Below, in pieces: positions 43,602 to 52,954 of a stretch of 64,000 bases of DNA. The position numbers were made by a program, and so were the translations under genes. The notes under the pieces were generated by a model. It saw nothing but the letters and a program-made list of their open reading frames with translations, did no database searches and was not told the origin of the DNA. Position 1 is the first letter of the stretch. Each line of letters begins with the position of its first letter. Where the stretch lies: positions 1,798,001 to 1,862,000 of the forward strand of contig NC_020156.1 of assembly GCF_000332115.1 (NCBI RefSeq), written 5' to 3'. The DNA is from Nonlabens dokdonensis DSW-6 (GTDB lineage Bacteria > Bacteroidota > Bacteroidia > Flavobacteriales > Flavobacteriaceae).

Positions 43602-44504
43602 CTACTTTCTCACCCAGGTTTCATAATCAAAACTATACTTATGCTTATCATCGGCTGGATGATGAAGTGATGTTTTGATCTTCCATTTGCTCTCGTCTAT
43701 TTCTGGGAAATAAGTATCTACATCAAATGTTCCATGAACTCTTGTCAGCTCAATTTCATCAGCTACTTTCATTCCTAGTTTATAAATCTCGCCGCCACCT
43801 ATAATAAACGGATTCTCATCGCCAGAAGTGGTGGCAAGTGCTGTTTCTAGATCATGAACGACAATGCCGCCTTCAGTTTTGTAATTTTTATCTCTAGTAA
43901 GTATGATATGTGTACGATTAGGTAATGGCTTAGGAAAACTTTCAAAAGTTTTGCGGCCCATGATGATGTGGTGACCTGTAGTTAAAGCTTTAAATCTTTT
44001 AAAATCATCTGGTAAATGCCATACCAGGTCTCCATCTTTACCTAATTCATTGTTTTGACCAGCTGCTGCGATCATGGTTATTTTTCTTTTGGTGTCATCA
44101 TTATCTAGAACAAGCTTTGTTTTAGGAGCGATGTATTCCTTTTCAACTTTTTTTTCAAGTTCTTGAATACGTTTTTGTTGCTTAGTTACGAGACGATCGT
44201 ATTGCTTTTTCTCCCATTCTGGACCTAACAATCGATTAGTAATAAATACTTTAAAAGCATGATAGCATAACAGTAAAAACCATGCAAAAACAATCCAAAT
44301 CCACCATTCTATGCCTAGAACCTTTACTGGTTCAACTTGCATAAGTACTTGACTTATAATGATAAGACCTACCGCACCTACTAAGAAAACTACGAAGTGC
44401 GTAAATAAACCGCGTTTCTGTTTGATACGTCGTTGCGCATTTTCTATGAGTTCTTTTTGCTCTAAATCTATTCCGGTGTGTTCTTTGTTCTTCTTGCCAA
44501 ACAT
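43602..44504 (-). CDS. Membrane-anchored dihydrofolate reductase (2TM-DHFR fusion)
   Basis: Residues 1-110 form a 2TM domain with two helices (FTHFVVFLVGAVGLIIISQVL and IWIVFAWFLLLCYHAF). A coiled coil follows, and from about 135 a full DHFR domain: MIAAAGQNNELGKDGDLVWHLPDD, IIMGRKTFESFPKPLPNR, FIIGGGEIY and VDTYFPEID. DHFR reduces dihydrofolate with NADPH. The usual protein is soluble and about 160 residues, so the anchor is the odd part. A TTG at 44525 is in frame, but the ATG at 44504 (MFGKKNKEH) is the likelier start. It is divergent from the aminotransferase gene. Confidence 0.9.
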   Translation of the reverse strand: MFGKKNKEHTGIDLEQKELIENAQRRIKQKRGLFTHFVVFLVGAVGLIIISQVLMQVEPVKVLGIEWWIWIVFAWFLLLCYHAFKVFITNRLLGPEWEKKQYDRLVTKQQKRIQELEKKVEKEYIAPKTKLVLDNDDTKRKITMIAAAGQNNELGKDGDLVWHLPDDFKRFKALTTGHHIIMGRKTFESFPKPLPNRTHIILTRDKNYKTEGGIVVHDLETALATTSGDENPFIIGGGEIYKLGMKVADEIELTRVHGTFDVDTYFPEIDESKWKIKTSLHHPADDKHKYSFDYETWVRK

Positions 44505-44569
44505 TCTCGTTATTTTTACATCCAAATTTACATTATATTAAGCACAGACATTCCTAGCAATACCATAAA

Positions 44570-45634
44570 ATGACAGATCAGTTTCCTATTCTTAAAAAGT
44601 ACACGTATCTCAATACTGCAAATCATGGACTGCTCTCCCAAGACCTCGTGGATTACCGCAATTTGCTCAATCAGAAAATGAGAGATGAAGCTTCAGTTTT
44701 TACAAATAAGCGCAATATTTTTATTGATGAGGTGCGTCATACTATAGCAAACTTCATCGATGCAGATCCTGATTTTACAGCCGTTATTCCTAACTTTTCT
44801 ACCGGATTCAATACGTTAATAAATAATATAGAACATAATGCAACCTTCTTACTTCTCAAAGATGATTACCCATCTGTAAACTGGCCAGTAGAAACACGAG
44901 GTTTTAAAACGCATCATGTTGCCATAGATGAAGATATGGAAGCACAAATCATGAAAGTTTGTGAAAAGGAGCGCCCAGATTTCTTTTGTTTTTCTATGGT
45001 GCAATACATTTCTGGAATCAAGATGGACTTGGAATTTATTAAGAAGTTAAAACAACAGTTTCCAGATATGATCCTGATTGCAGATGGTACTCAGTACGTA
45101 GGTAGTGAAGAATTCCGCTTTCGCGAAAGCGGACTAGACATCATCCTCGCATCTTGTTACAAATGGCTTCATGCTGGTGATGGCAACGGTTTTATTTGTG
45201 TAAAAGAGAACGTACAGGAATATATCTTTCCTAAATCTATAGGTTACCGCAGTGCGCGCAATGTGATGAATGCTAATGTGACTTTTATCAGCCGTTTTGA
45301 ACCTGGACATCAAGATATGATTGCTTTTGGTACATTACAACAAGCGATTCTCAAAATTCAAGAAATGGGATGGGAGAAAGTTTCTGATCTTGTAAAAAAA
45401 CTAGCTCATAAGGCAAAAATGGAGTTTGAAAAGAGAAACCTCTTGACCGCAGTTGTAGCCTCTAGAAAAGAACATTCCTCCATTTTTAATATTAAAGGTG
45501 ATCAAGATTTGTATGAAAAACTACTAGTTCATGATATAGTGACATCATTGCGTGGTGATGGGATAAGAATTAGTTTTTCCTTTTTTAATACACAAGAAGA
45601 CTTGGATAAGTTGCTTGAAGTACTAGATTTGTAA
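44570..45634 (+). CDS. Class V aminotransferase-like PLP enzyme
   Basis: The 354-residue protein starts with KKYTYLNTANHGLLSQDLVDY, typical of the cysteine-desulfurase/kynureninase-like class V fold. DMILIADGTQYVGSEEF carries the Asp that contacts PLP and ILASCYKWLHAGDGNGFICV the Schiff-base Lys. It lacks the C-terminal Cys loop of a desulfurase, and the substrate is unknown. A palindrome copy sits between the Asp and Lys motifs and encodes FRFRESG, an exposed spot in this fold. Confidence 0.85.
   Translation: MTDQFPILKKYTYLNTANHGLLSQDLVDYRNLLNQKMRDEASVFTNKRNIFIDEVRHTIANFIDADPDFTAVIPNFSTGFNTLINNIEHNATFLLLKDDYPSVNWPVETRGFKTHHVAIDEDMEAQIMKVCEKERPDFFCFSMVQYISGIKMDLEFIKKLKQQFPDMILIADGTQYVGSEEFRFRESGLDIILASCYKWLHAGDGNGFICVKENVQEYIFPKSIGYRSARNVMNANVTFISRFEPGHQDMIAFGTLQQAILKIQEMGWEKVSDLVKKLAHKAKMEFEKRNLLTAVVASRKEHSSIFNIKGDQDLYEKLLVHDIVTSLRGDGIRISFSFFNTQEDLDKLLEVLDL
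45116..45131. repeat. 16-bp palindrome copy 11 (in aminotransferase gene)
   Basis: Perfect CGCTTTCGCGAAAGCG, in frame, encoding RFRES. Confidence 0.95.
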
Positions 45635-45650
45635 GTCACTTCATCATTTT

Positions 45651-47738
45651 ATGAAAAACACTTTCTTTATTACGCTTCTGCTATTAGTTTCATTTGGATT
45701 TGCTCAAAATCCTAATGATTGTAGAGATGCCATTTTACTTTGTGGCGATACTGATTTAGGTATTGATCCAGATGGAATAGGAGCAAACGAGTTCAATTTG
45801 CCTGGAAACATAACACCTACTTGCTTCAACTTTCAGACCGATCAGGTATGGTTTAAGGTAGAAATAGAAACTACTGGTACATTTAGTTTTGTGCTAACAC
45901 CAGACACTCCACAGGCCGATTATGATTTTGCAATTTTTGGGCCAGTGACAGATTGTAATAATCTAGGAGCTGCAATACGCTGTTCTAGTACTAATCCTAA
46001 TGCTGCTGGAGTAACTGGTGAAACTGGCTTAAACGATACTGAAATTGATACTCAAGAAGGTCCAGGACCACTGGGTAACGGTTTTTTACAAGAGCTTACC
46101 GTCAACGCTGGGGAAATCTACTACGTGATCGTAGGACTTGCCATAGGTCAAGGTGGTTTTTCTCTTTCTACTAGTGGTAGTGCAGACTTGCCTCCAGCAC
46201 CTACCGCAAATCCTGTTGATGATCTAGATGTATGTGATGATTTAGGCGCTCAGGATGGATTTAGAGAGTTTGATTTCTCACCATTAGACGCAGATGTTTT
46301 ACAAGGTCAATCTAGCACAACTGTAACTTATCACGAGTCGCTCAATGATGCTAACATAGGTATAAACGCTCTTACTTTTCCTTATACTAATATTTCAAAT
46401 CCGCAAGAAATATTTGTTAGGGTGATAAGAAATGATTCTGAATGTACCGACTTTACAGAGTTTATGATTGAAGTAGACGATACTAATGTAACAACAACTG
46501 CAGATGCTATAATTATATGTAGCGATAATACAACAGAGTCTTTTGATTTTGATAGTGTTATTGACACCTTAGTTCCTAACGCTGCAAATCTCAATATTAC
46601 ATATCATTTAACCGAAACTGACGCAGCAGATGATCTGAATCCGCAAGGGTCTGTTTTTACCGCAACGCTTGTGGAAGAAACCTATTTTATTAAAGTGATC
46701 GACCCTACAGGATTATCGTGTGAATTTGTAGTGAGCGTTCCGCTTTTTGTTGCAAATCCACCACAGATAGCAGCACCTCAAGATTTGTTTTTTTGCGATG
46801 ATGATTTTGATGGTTTTTTAAGTGTGAATCTAGGCAATCAAAATCCAGATATTTTAAATGGTCTAGATTCAACCCTACATCAAGTACAGTTCTATTCTAA
46901 TGCTACAGATCGCGCTAACGATCAAAACGCATTAGGAAATACCTTTACCAATACTCAAAATCCACAACAAATTTTTGTGAGAGTTACAGAAACGAGAACT
47001 TCTTGTTTTAGTGATGTAGCATTTAATGTGACTATAAATCCTAAGCCAGTTCTTGCTCCACAAGATGATATTACAGTTTGTGTAGACGCTGTAAGCCTTA
47101 CTACTATAAGTGTTGAGTCTGGCTTTGATTTTTATGATTGGAGTACTGGTGAGAGTGGTTCTAATTTAAATTCTATAGATATAGATCAGCCTGGAAATTA
47201 TACCGTTACGGTTACAAATAATTTTGGGTGTGAAAGTATGTTGACGATTACGGCCTTGCCATCAGATGTTGCTGTAATAGATGATATTATTACTCAAGAT
47301 TTTAGAAATGGCGATAATACGGCTCAATTTCTAGTTTCCGGACCTGGAGATTATGAATTCTCTGTTGATAATGGTCCTTATCAAGATGCTAACTTTTTCA
47401 GCGGACTTTACAAAGGCTTCCATACCGTTCGTATACGAGATAAAAATGGCTGTGGTGTTTTAACTCAGGAATTTGTAGTGCTTGATTTCCAACAATTTTT
47501 CACGCCTAATGGTGATGGCTTTCATGATTACTGGACACTGGACGGATTAAGCGCATTTCCTACCGCTGTAATTTATATTTACGACCGTCATGGTAAATTA
47601 CTTTTCCAGATGTCACCTGAAGGGCCTGGCTGGGATGGTACTTATCTTAATAATCCATTGCCTTCCAGTTCTTATTGGTTTACATTACAAATTCCCGATA
47701 AACCTTTGGTAAAAGGATTTTTTGCTTTGAAAAGGTAG
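45651..47738 (+). CDS. Secreted protein with type B (CHU_C) T9SS sorting domain
   Basis: The 695-residue protein has a signal peptide (MKNTFFITLLLLVSFGFAQ), an N-terminal beta-sandwich-like domain (DQVWFKVEIETTGTFSFVL) with several Cys, and two or three Ig-like repeats of about 90 residues beginning with a VCDDLGAQDGFREFD-like or FFCDDDFDGFLSVNL-like phrase. The C-terminal gliding-motility (CHU_C) domain shows FFTPNGDGFHDYWTL, IYIYDRHGKLLF and GWDGTYLNNPLPSSSYWF. It is therefore exported by type IX secretion and may act in adhesion at the surface. Confidence 0.92.
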   Translation: MKNTFFITLLLLVSFGFAQNPNDCRDAILLCGDTDLGIDPDGIGANEFNLPGNITPTCFNFQTDQVWFKVEIETTGTFSFVLTPDTPQADYDFAIFGPVTDCNNLGAAIRCSSTNPNAAGVTGETGLNDTEIDTQEGPGPLGNGFLQELTVNAGEIYYVIVGLAIGQGGFSLSTSGSADLPPAPTANPVDDLDVCDDLGAQDGFREFDFSPLDADVLQGQSSTTVTYHESLNDANIGINALTFPYTNISNPQEIFVRVIRNDSECTDFTEFMIEVDDTNVTTTADAIIICSDNTTESFDFDSVIDTLVPNAANLNITYHLTETDAADDLNPQGSVFTATLVEETYFIKVIDPTGLSCEFVVSVPLFVANPPQIAAPQDLFFCDDDFDGFLSVNLGNQNPDILNGLDSTLHQVQFYSNATDRANDQNALGNTFTNTQNPQQIFVRVTETRTSCFSDVAFNVTINPKPVLAPQDDITVCVDAVSLTTISVESGFDFYDWSTGESGSNLNSIDIDQPGNYTVTVTNNFGCESMLTITALPSDVAVIDDIITQDFRNGDNTAQFLVSGPGDYEFSVDNGPYQDANFFSGLYKGFHTVRIRDKNGCGVLTQEFVVLDFQQFFTPNGDGFHDYWTLDGLSAFPTAVIYIYDRHGKLLFQMSPEGPGWDGTYLNNPLPSSSYWFTLQIPDKPLVKGFFALKR

Positions 47739-47749
47739 TTTTATTATTC

Positions 47750-47765
47750 CGCTTTCGCGAAAGCG
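47750..47765. repeat. 16-bp palindrome copy 12 (intergenic)
   Basis: Perfect CGCTTTCGCGAAAGCG, 12 bases after the stop of the CHU_C protein gene. Confidence 0.95.
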
Positions 47766-47967
47766 AGACTCCAACATAAAGAATTATTGTGATTGTAAAC
47801 AGTTATTTTCTCCATGTAAAACGACCTTATCGCTCGTCCAAACACGCATTTTTTATTATGCACGCATAGTTAAACCTTAGATTTATGCTTTTTATCGATT
47901 TTAAGCGAACAATAACGAGACTTTTTTGTGAGAATTAACATATGTAAATATTTTTACAAAAAAAAAT

Positions 47968-48780
47968 ATGAATTACAAAAGTATAATCCCTGTATTACTT
48001 TTTTCTTTCCTTATTTCTACGATAAACGCTCAAGTAGGAGTAGGAACGGATGATCCCCAAGCGGCTTTAGATATTAATTCTACAGATTCTGGATTGTTAT
48101 TACCTAGAGTAGATTTACAATCAGATACTGATAATACTACGGTAAAAAATCCCAATGGAACGGCATTAGTAAACGGGACAATGGTATGGAATACCGCGGC
48201 TACTGGAATTAAACCTGCTGGTTTCTATTACTGGATGGATGGAGAATGGACTCAAGTTATAAGCTCTACTCAAAAGACAGTTCATTTTGGTAAAATGATA
48301 ATAGATGCATCAGGCTCAAAAATAATTACTGGAATAGGATTTAAACCAAGTTCTATTGAGTTTATAGCGGTAAACCGAGTACAAAATTATAATGATGGAG
48401 CCTATCGTTCTAGCAGTAATAACTCTAACGATGTGAGAATGGCAAGTGGTCAAATGACAGGTTTTGCAACTAATTATAATGGAGTAAAAAGTCAGCAAGT
48501 TATTTCTTATGGAACAAGTGGTTCTAGTATCAACAATATAGGTACGTATTCCTCAAGTAATCATTGTATTGCGGCTTACTTTGTTAATAACAATGGAGAG
48601 GCTATTCACGATAACGGTCAATCTAATAATGGGAGCGATGCTCAAGACGGATTAATTAGAGCATCTTTGACAACTTTTGATAATGATGGATTTACCATAA
48701 ACGTGGATAAATTTCTAGCTGGTGCTACTTCAAATGATCGTACTAATCAAATCGTCGTAATTTTTAAGGCTTATAGATAA
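47968..48780 (+). CDS. Secreted protein with VGVGTxDPQAALDI N-terminus
   Basis: The 270-residue protein has a signal peptide ending INAQ. QVGVGTDDPQAALDINSTDSG and LLLPRVDL match a Bacteroidetes N-terminal module found on many surface and tail-fibre-like proteins. The rest is rich in Ser, Asn and Gly, with a beta-like pattern and no catalytic motif. No sorting domain is evident. It lies between two T9SS-type genes, in a small secreted-protein cluster. Confidence 0.75.
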   Translation: MNYKSIIPVLLFSFLISTINAQVGVGTDDPQAALDINSTDSGLLLPRVDLQSDTDNTTVKNPNGTALVNGTMVWNTAATGIKPAGFYYWMDGEWTQVISSTQKTVHFGKMIIDASGSKIITGIGFKPSSIEFIAVNRVQNYNDGAYRSSSNNSNDVRMASGQMTGFATNYNGVKSQQVISYGTSGSSINNIGTYSSSNHCIAAYFVNNNGEAIHDNGQSNNGSDAQDGLIRASLTTFDNDGFTINVDKFLAGATSNDRTNQIVVIFKAYR

Positions 48781-48911
48781 GTTGCTTTATATCATTAATT
48801 CCCTCTCCTGATTAGTAAACTTTAACAAGCGATAAGTTTGTTGTATAGTATTTGTTGTGGTCAGTTTTTATCTATTCTCGTGGTCCTATCGTAGTTTAGC
48901 AAAAAAAAGCA

Positions 48912-50483
48912 ATGATTTCATTGAGATACATTATTCTACTTTTTTGTGCTATTCAATTTTCCTATGGGCAACAGTTTCCATTAGATTTTGAGAATAATCA
49001 GTTTTCGTTCACAGGTTTTTCTGGTTCTTCTTTTTCTTTTAGATCAGATCCTGCTGGAGTGTCTGGAAATGCTGGTCAATTTTTCAACGATGGCAGTTCA
49101 CCTAGTCAAGGATTTTTTATAGATGTTTCTACCGCGGTTGATCTTAGCGCAGATCAAAATGTTACTCTAAGATTTTATGCCTTTGACCCTAATGCTCACA
49201 ACATACTTCTAAAGTTTGAAAATGGGAATCAAGGAGATGTAGAAGTACTGCAGCAAATTCCTGCAGGAGCAAATGCATGGAAAGATGTTACTTTTGATTT
49301 TAGCAACGCAACGCTAAGCGGAGCTGGAACCAACGTTTCAGCCACAGGTCAGTACGACCGAGTTGTCATTTTTATTGACTTTGGTAATACAACTGCTGGG
49401 ACTTATGTCATAGACGACATCAATAACGGTGCTGTAGCAACTCCATTCAATCCTATAGATGTAGTTTATACAGATTTAGTTTGGTCTGACGAGTTTGATA
49501 CTTCAGGATTAAATAATCCAGTAGATCCAAGAAAATGGCATCATCAAACCCAACTTCCGGCTGGTGGCAGCTGGTACAATAACGAGGTGCAGCATTACAC
49601 TAATAGAACGGACAATTCTTTTGTAGAAAATGGATTTTTGAATATAGTAGCTAAAAGAGAAAGCTTTTTTGATCAAGGTCAAACTAAACAATTTACTAGT
49701 GCCAGACTAAATTCAAAGTATGCTTTTACTTATGGTAGAGTAGATGTACGAGCAAAATTGCCATTCGGTAATGGAACTTGGCCTGCAATATGGACATTGG
49801 GTAAAAACATTAACGAAGATGGTGGTTTTTGGGATGCTACACATGGAACGACCAACTGGCCGTTATGTGGAGAAATAGATATTATGGAGCATGGTTTAGG
49901 TGCTGTGAATCATGTTTCTGCTGCATTGCATACGAATTGTGCAGGTTGCTCAGGAAACACTAGAAATTTTAGATCAACCACACTTCCTGATGTTGCAAAT
50001 AATTTTCATGTGTATTCTATGAACTGGTCGCCACAACAAATTACATTTTTAATTGATGACGTACCATTCTACACTTATAACCCAACCGTAAAAGACGTTA
50101 ATACCTATCCGTTTTTTGAAGATCAATATTTACTATTAAATGTTGCGATGGGCGGTTATGCAGGTACCATCGATCCTAGCTTTTCACAAAGTGCGATGGT
50201 CATTGATTATGTGCGCGTATATCAAAACACATTGAGTACTGATCAATTATCTATTGATACAACTGTAAAAGTATTTCCTAATCCTGCTAAAGAGCAATTC
50301 CAAATCAATGCCTCTCAAAAAATAGATAAATTAGAACTTTATAATGTTTTTGGGCAAGCTATAATTGAAAAAAATGATGACTGTGAAACTATAGATATTT
50401 CTAAGTTCGATAACGGCATTTACTTTTTGAAAGTTTATGTAGGCTCTTCCATTGCAACGGAGAAAGTCATAATTGCACATTAA
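48912..50483 (+). CDS. Secreted GH16 glucanase with binding domain and T9SS type A sorting domain
   Basis: The 523-residue enzyme has a signal peptide (ending FSYGQQ) and an N-terminal beta-sandwich over about 20-170, probably carbohydrate-binding. The GH16 domain, about 185-430, has the catalytic ExDxxE in GEIDIMEHG and the substrate-side sequences NGTWPAIWTLG and VSAALHTNC. A C-terminal Por-type sorting domain follows (VFPNPAKEQFQINAS, LYNVFGQAI, KFDNGIYFLKV). The closest role is endo-beta-1,3-glucanase (laminarinase) acting outside the cell on algal polysaccharide; this is inferred from the family. Confidence 0.92.
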   Translation: MISLRYIILLFCAIQFSYGQQFPLDFENNQFSFTGFSGSSFSFRSDPAGVSGNAGQFFNDGSSPSQGFFIDVSTAVDLSADQNVTLRFYAFDPNAHNILLKFENGNQGDVEVLQQIPAGANAWKDVTFDFSNATLSGAGTNVSATGQYDRVVIFIDFGNTTAGTYVIDDINNGAVATPFNPIDVVYTDLVWSDEFDTSGLNNPVDPRKWHHQTQLPAGGSWYNNEVQHYTNRTDNSFVENGFLNIVAKRESFFDQGQTKQFTSARLNSKYAFTYGRVDVRAKLPFGNGTWPAIWTLGKNINEDGGFWDATHGTTNWPLCGEIDIMEHGLGAVNHVSAALHTNCAGCSGNTRNFRSTTLPDVANNFHVYSMNWSPQQITFLIDDVPFYTYNPTVKDVNTYPFFEDQYLLLNVAMGGYAGTIDPSFSQSAMVIDYVRVYQNTLSTDQLSIDTTVKVFPNPAKEQFQINASQKIDKLELYNVFGQAIIEKNDDCETIDISKFDNGIYFLKVYVGSSIATEKVIIAH

Positions 50484-50614
50484 AATATAATTTACAGCTT
50501 AAATTAAAGGCATTTTTTATTATCGTTATGCTTTTCTGATAGCTTTTTCTACCTTTTTTAAGAAGGAATTTTCCTTATCTTGGGCGTTTGTTTTAATTAC
50601 AACACCACTAACCA

Positions 50615-51262
50615 TTGGATTACAATAACAAGTCTGCAAAGTATTATAATAACGTAAGGCAAGAAATGCTTGCTTATCTTCCTAATAACCCTAAGACCAT
50701 TATAGACATAGGTTGTGGAGCTGGTGCTTTTGCTGAAGCTTTGAAAAATAAAACCAAAGCAGAGACTTGGGGAATCGAGTATATGGATAAAGAGGCTCAA
50801 GTTGCAGCTACTAAACTGGATAAAGTTTTCTCAGGTCCATGTGAAGATTACTTAGATGAGCTTCCCGACAAGTATTTTGACGTGATATATTTTAACGATG
50901 TGCTAGAACATCTTACTTATCCCGATACAGTTCTAGAAAAAATAAAACACAAACTCACTAAAAATGGTGTTGTTATAAGTTCTATTCCTAACATACGTTA
51001 TCACAATACCTTCATGCGATTGGTCTTTAAAAAAGACTGGATTTACAACGACCATGGAGTGATGGATAAAACCCATTTAAGATGGTTTACCAGAAAAAGC
51101 ATTCAAAGAATGTACAAGCAGTTAGGTTATACTGTTCTTCAACATGAAGGAATTAATAAAAGTAAATCGATTAAACCGTGGTTGTATAATATTCCAGTAT
51201 TATTCACACATCTAGATATTAGGTATCCGCAGTATGCTACTGTGGCTAGTTTTAAGCGGTAA
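50615..51262 (+). CDS. SAM-dependent methyltransferase
   Basis: The 215-residue class I methyltransferase has the SAM-binding motif I in IIDIGCGAGAFAEAL, the acidic end of beta2 in WGIEYMDKEA, and VIYFNDVLEHLTYPD (motif after beta4). The target is unknown. The best start is TTG at 50615 because the conserved YYNNVRQEML is upstream of the first ATG (50667). It stands alone between the GH16 gene and the KAP NTPase gene. Confidence 0.87.
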   Translation: MDYNNKSAKYYNNVRQEMLAYLPNNPKTIIDIGCGAGAFAEALKNKTKAETWGIEYMDKEAQVAATKLDKVFSGPCEDYLDELPDKYFDVIYFNDVLEHLTYPDTVLEKIKHKLTKNGVVISSIPNIRYHNTFMRLVFKKDWIYNDHGVMDKTHLRWFTRKSIQRMYKQLGYTVLQHEGINKSKSIKPWLYNIPVLFTHLDIRYPQYATVASFKR

Positions 51263-51319
51263 ATTACTTTTTACTTCTACATTCTGTATCATTTATAATA
51301 TTTCTTTTTATTTCCCAAG

Positions 51320-51395
51320 CCCCAAACCTAAAGGGTACGGAAACACCGATATCTAGACTTTAAAATATAAGAAACCTTACCCTTTAAGGCTGGGG
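51320..51395. repeat. Imperfect inverted-repeat element upstream of the KAP gene
   Basis: Left arm 51320-51340 (ccccaaacctaaagggtacgg) and right arm 51375-51395 pair with about 80 percent identity and could form a hairpin of about 76 bases. The cctaaagggtNcggaaac core recurs near 43450. It looks like a dispersed intergenic repeat (small MITE-like unit); no product is encoded. Confidence 0.55.
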
Positions 51396-51496
51396 AAAAG
51401 GTTTCGTACTTCAATAACTTGAAATTAAATTACTTGTTAATAACTACACTTGAACACCAGTAGTTTATATCCTACATTTAGAGAAATATTACTGCC

Positions 51497-52951
51497 GTGA
51501 AATTATTATCCAACTTACCTATTGAAAATCTAACTCCAGAAAATGATTATTTAGGTGTCATTGAAAAAGGAGATATGATTGTGTCTCTTTTAAAGTCAGG
51601 AAACATTGAATTTGAGCAAATGAAAATGTTTGCTCTTTACGGTAATTGGGGTAGTGGTAAAAGTACTTTGATGAAATACATGGAAAGTAAACTTCAAGAC
51701 GACTTTCAAACATTTTATTTTGATGCCTGGCAATATGAAAATGGTAAAGATTTGAGTTTTTCATTATTGGAGTTTATGACAGAAAAAGGACATGATTCCA
51801 TTCAGAAGGTTAGTACCGATTTATTATCCTATGGTAAAAAGGTTTTAATAGGAGCTTTAAAAGGAAGTCATCCCATCGCTAGTGGAGTCATAAGTGAAAT
51901 TAAAAGCTCCAAAGAAGAGTCATTTCATTACAAAATTCAACAATTCAAGAGGAAATTCAGAGAATTTGAAGAGGCTATTTTTCAACAAGAGAATGGGGAA
52001 AAGAAAACTAACATAGTTTTTATTGACGATTTAGATCGCTGTGAGCCAGAGAAAGTTTTGGATTTACTTTCAGAAATTAAACTCTTCTTTACTTATGGAG
52101 AAAGAACAATCTTCTTTTTTGGGGTTGATGAAAAAGCGGTACAGGTAGCGATAAAAACTAAATATCGAGATGTTGTAAAGTCGAATGAATACTTAGAAAA
52201 GGTTTTTGATTTGGATTTTCAGATGCCATCTAAAATTATTCTCTATAAATTAACTAATCAAGCTTTTTCAAATAAATTAATTCGACAGTTTAACGGGAAA
52301 CATACGGTAAACTTATTAGTAGCCAAATTGTTTAATTATCTAGGTATAAATAATCCCAGAAAGATCAAAAAAATTCTGAACAAGTATCAAATTTTAATGG
52401 AGGCTTCAGAAAATACAAAATTAGTACATGATAAGGGATTAGTAATGATTTTGAAACATGAAGAATCTATGTTATTTATCATTTATTCAGTTTACCTTAT
52501 AATTCTTAAAATGTTTTCAATTGAAGAATTTGAAAACTTTGGTCATACAGATGAGAAAATTCAGAAATTGTATTCCATATCTGGAGAAACCACAAATAAA
52601 GAGCCAAATTTGAACATAATTGGTCACATGGACTTAGACGAATTTAGTGAACAAATAAACATGAATATTTCTTTAAGCCAATGTTATTCAAATGCGATAA
52701 AAAACGTGAATCAATCAGGGTTGTCAGAGTTGCTTTATCTAACCATGCCTATTAATTTGGAAAGATTCAATATAAATTTTTTGCGAAGCAAAGATTCGTT
52801 TAATCTAATCAAAATTTCTAAGAATAATTATTCAATGAAGTTTACTTTATTTGTATTGGAAAATTTCATTTCAAATTACACTTTAAGCGATGATGATAAA
52901 CTTACATTATCGATTTCTGACTTTAAACTATTAATTCGACAAATTATATAA
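51497..52951 (+). CDS. KAP-family P-loop NTPase
   Basis: The 484-residue protein has Walker A GNWGSGKST near residue 50, followed by FDAWQYENGKDLSFSLLEFM, which is diagnostic of KAP NTPases. A moderately hydrophobic segment lies at the usual membrane-insert position (VLIGALKGSHPIASGVI), then Walker B FIDDLDRCEPEKVLDLL near 175, FFGVDEKAVQVAI, and LNNPRKIKKILN-like sensor sequence. The start is GTG at 51497. KAP proteins are sporadic, often next to phage-defence or polymorphic systems. Here it stands alone, is AT-rich and is preceded by the repeat element. Confidence 0.85.
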   Translation: MKLLSNLPIENLTPENDYLGVIEKGDMIVSLLKSGNIEFEQMKMFALYGNWGSGKSTLMKYMESKLQDDFQTFYFDAWQYENGKDLSFSLLEFMTEKGHDSIQKVSTDLLSYGKKVLIGALKGSHPIASGVISEIKSSKEESFHYKIQQFKRKFREFEEAIFQQENGEKKTNIVFIDDLDRCEPEKVLDLLSEIKLFFTYGERTIFFFGVDEKAVQVAIKTKYRDVVKSNEYLEKVFDLDFQMPSKIILYKLTNQAFSNKLIRQFNGKHTVNLLVAKLFNYLGINNPRKIKKILNKYQILMEASENTKLVHDKGLVMILKHEESMLFIIYSVYLIILKMFSIEEFENFGHTDEKIQKLYSISGETTNKEPNLNIIGHMDLDEFSEQINMNISLSQCYSNAIKNVNQSGLSELLYLTMPINLERFNINFLRSKDSFNLIKISKNNYSMKFTLFVLENFISNYTLSDDDKLTLSISDFKLLIRQII

Positions 52952-52954
52952 CAT

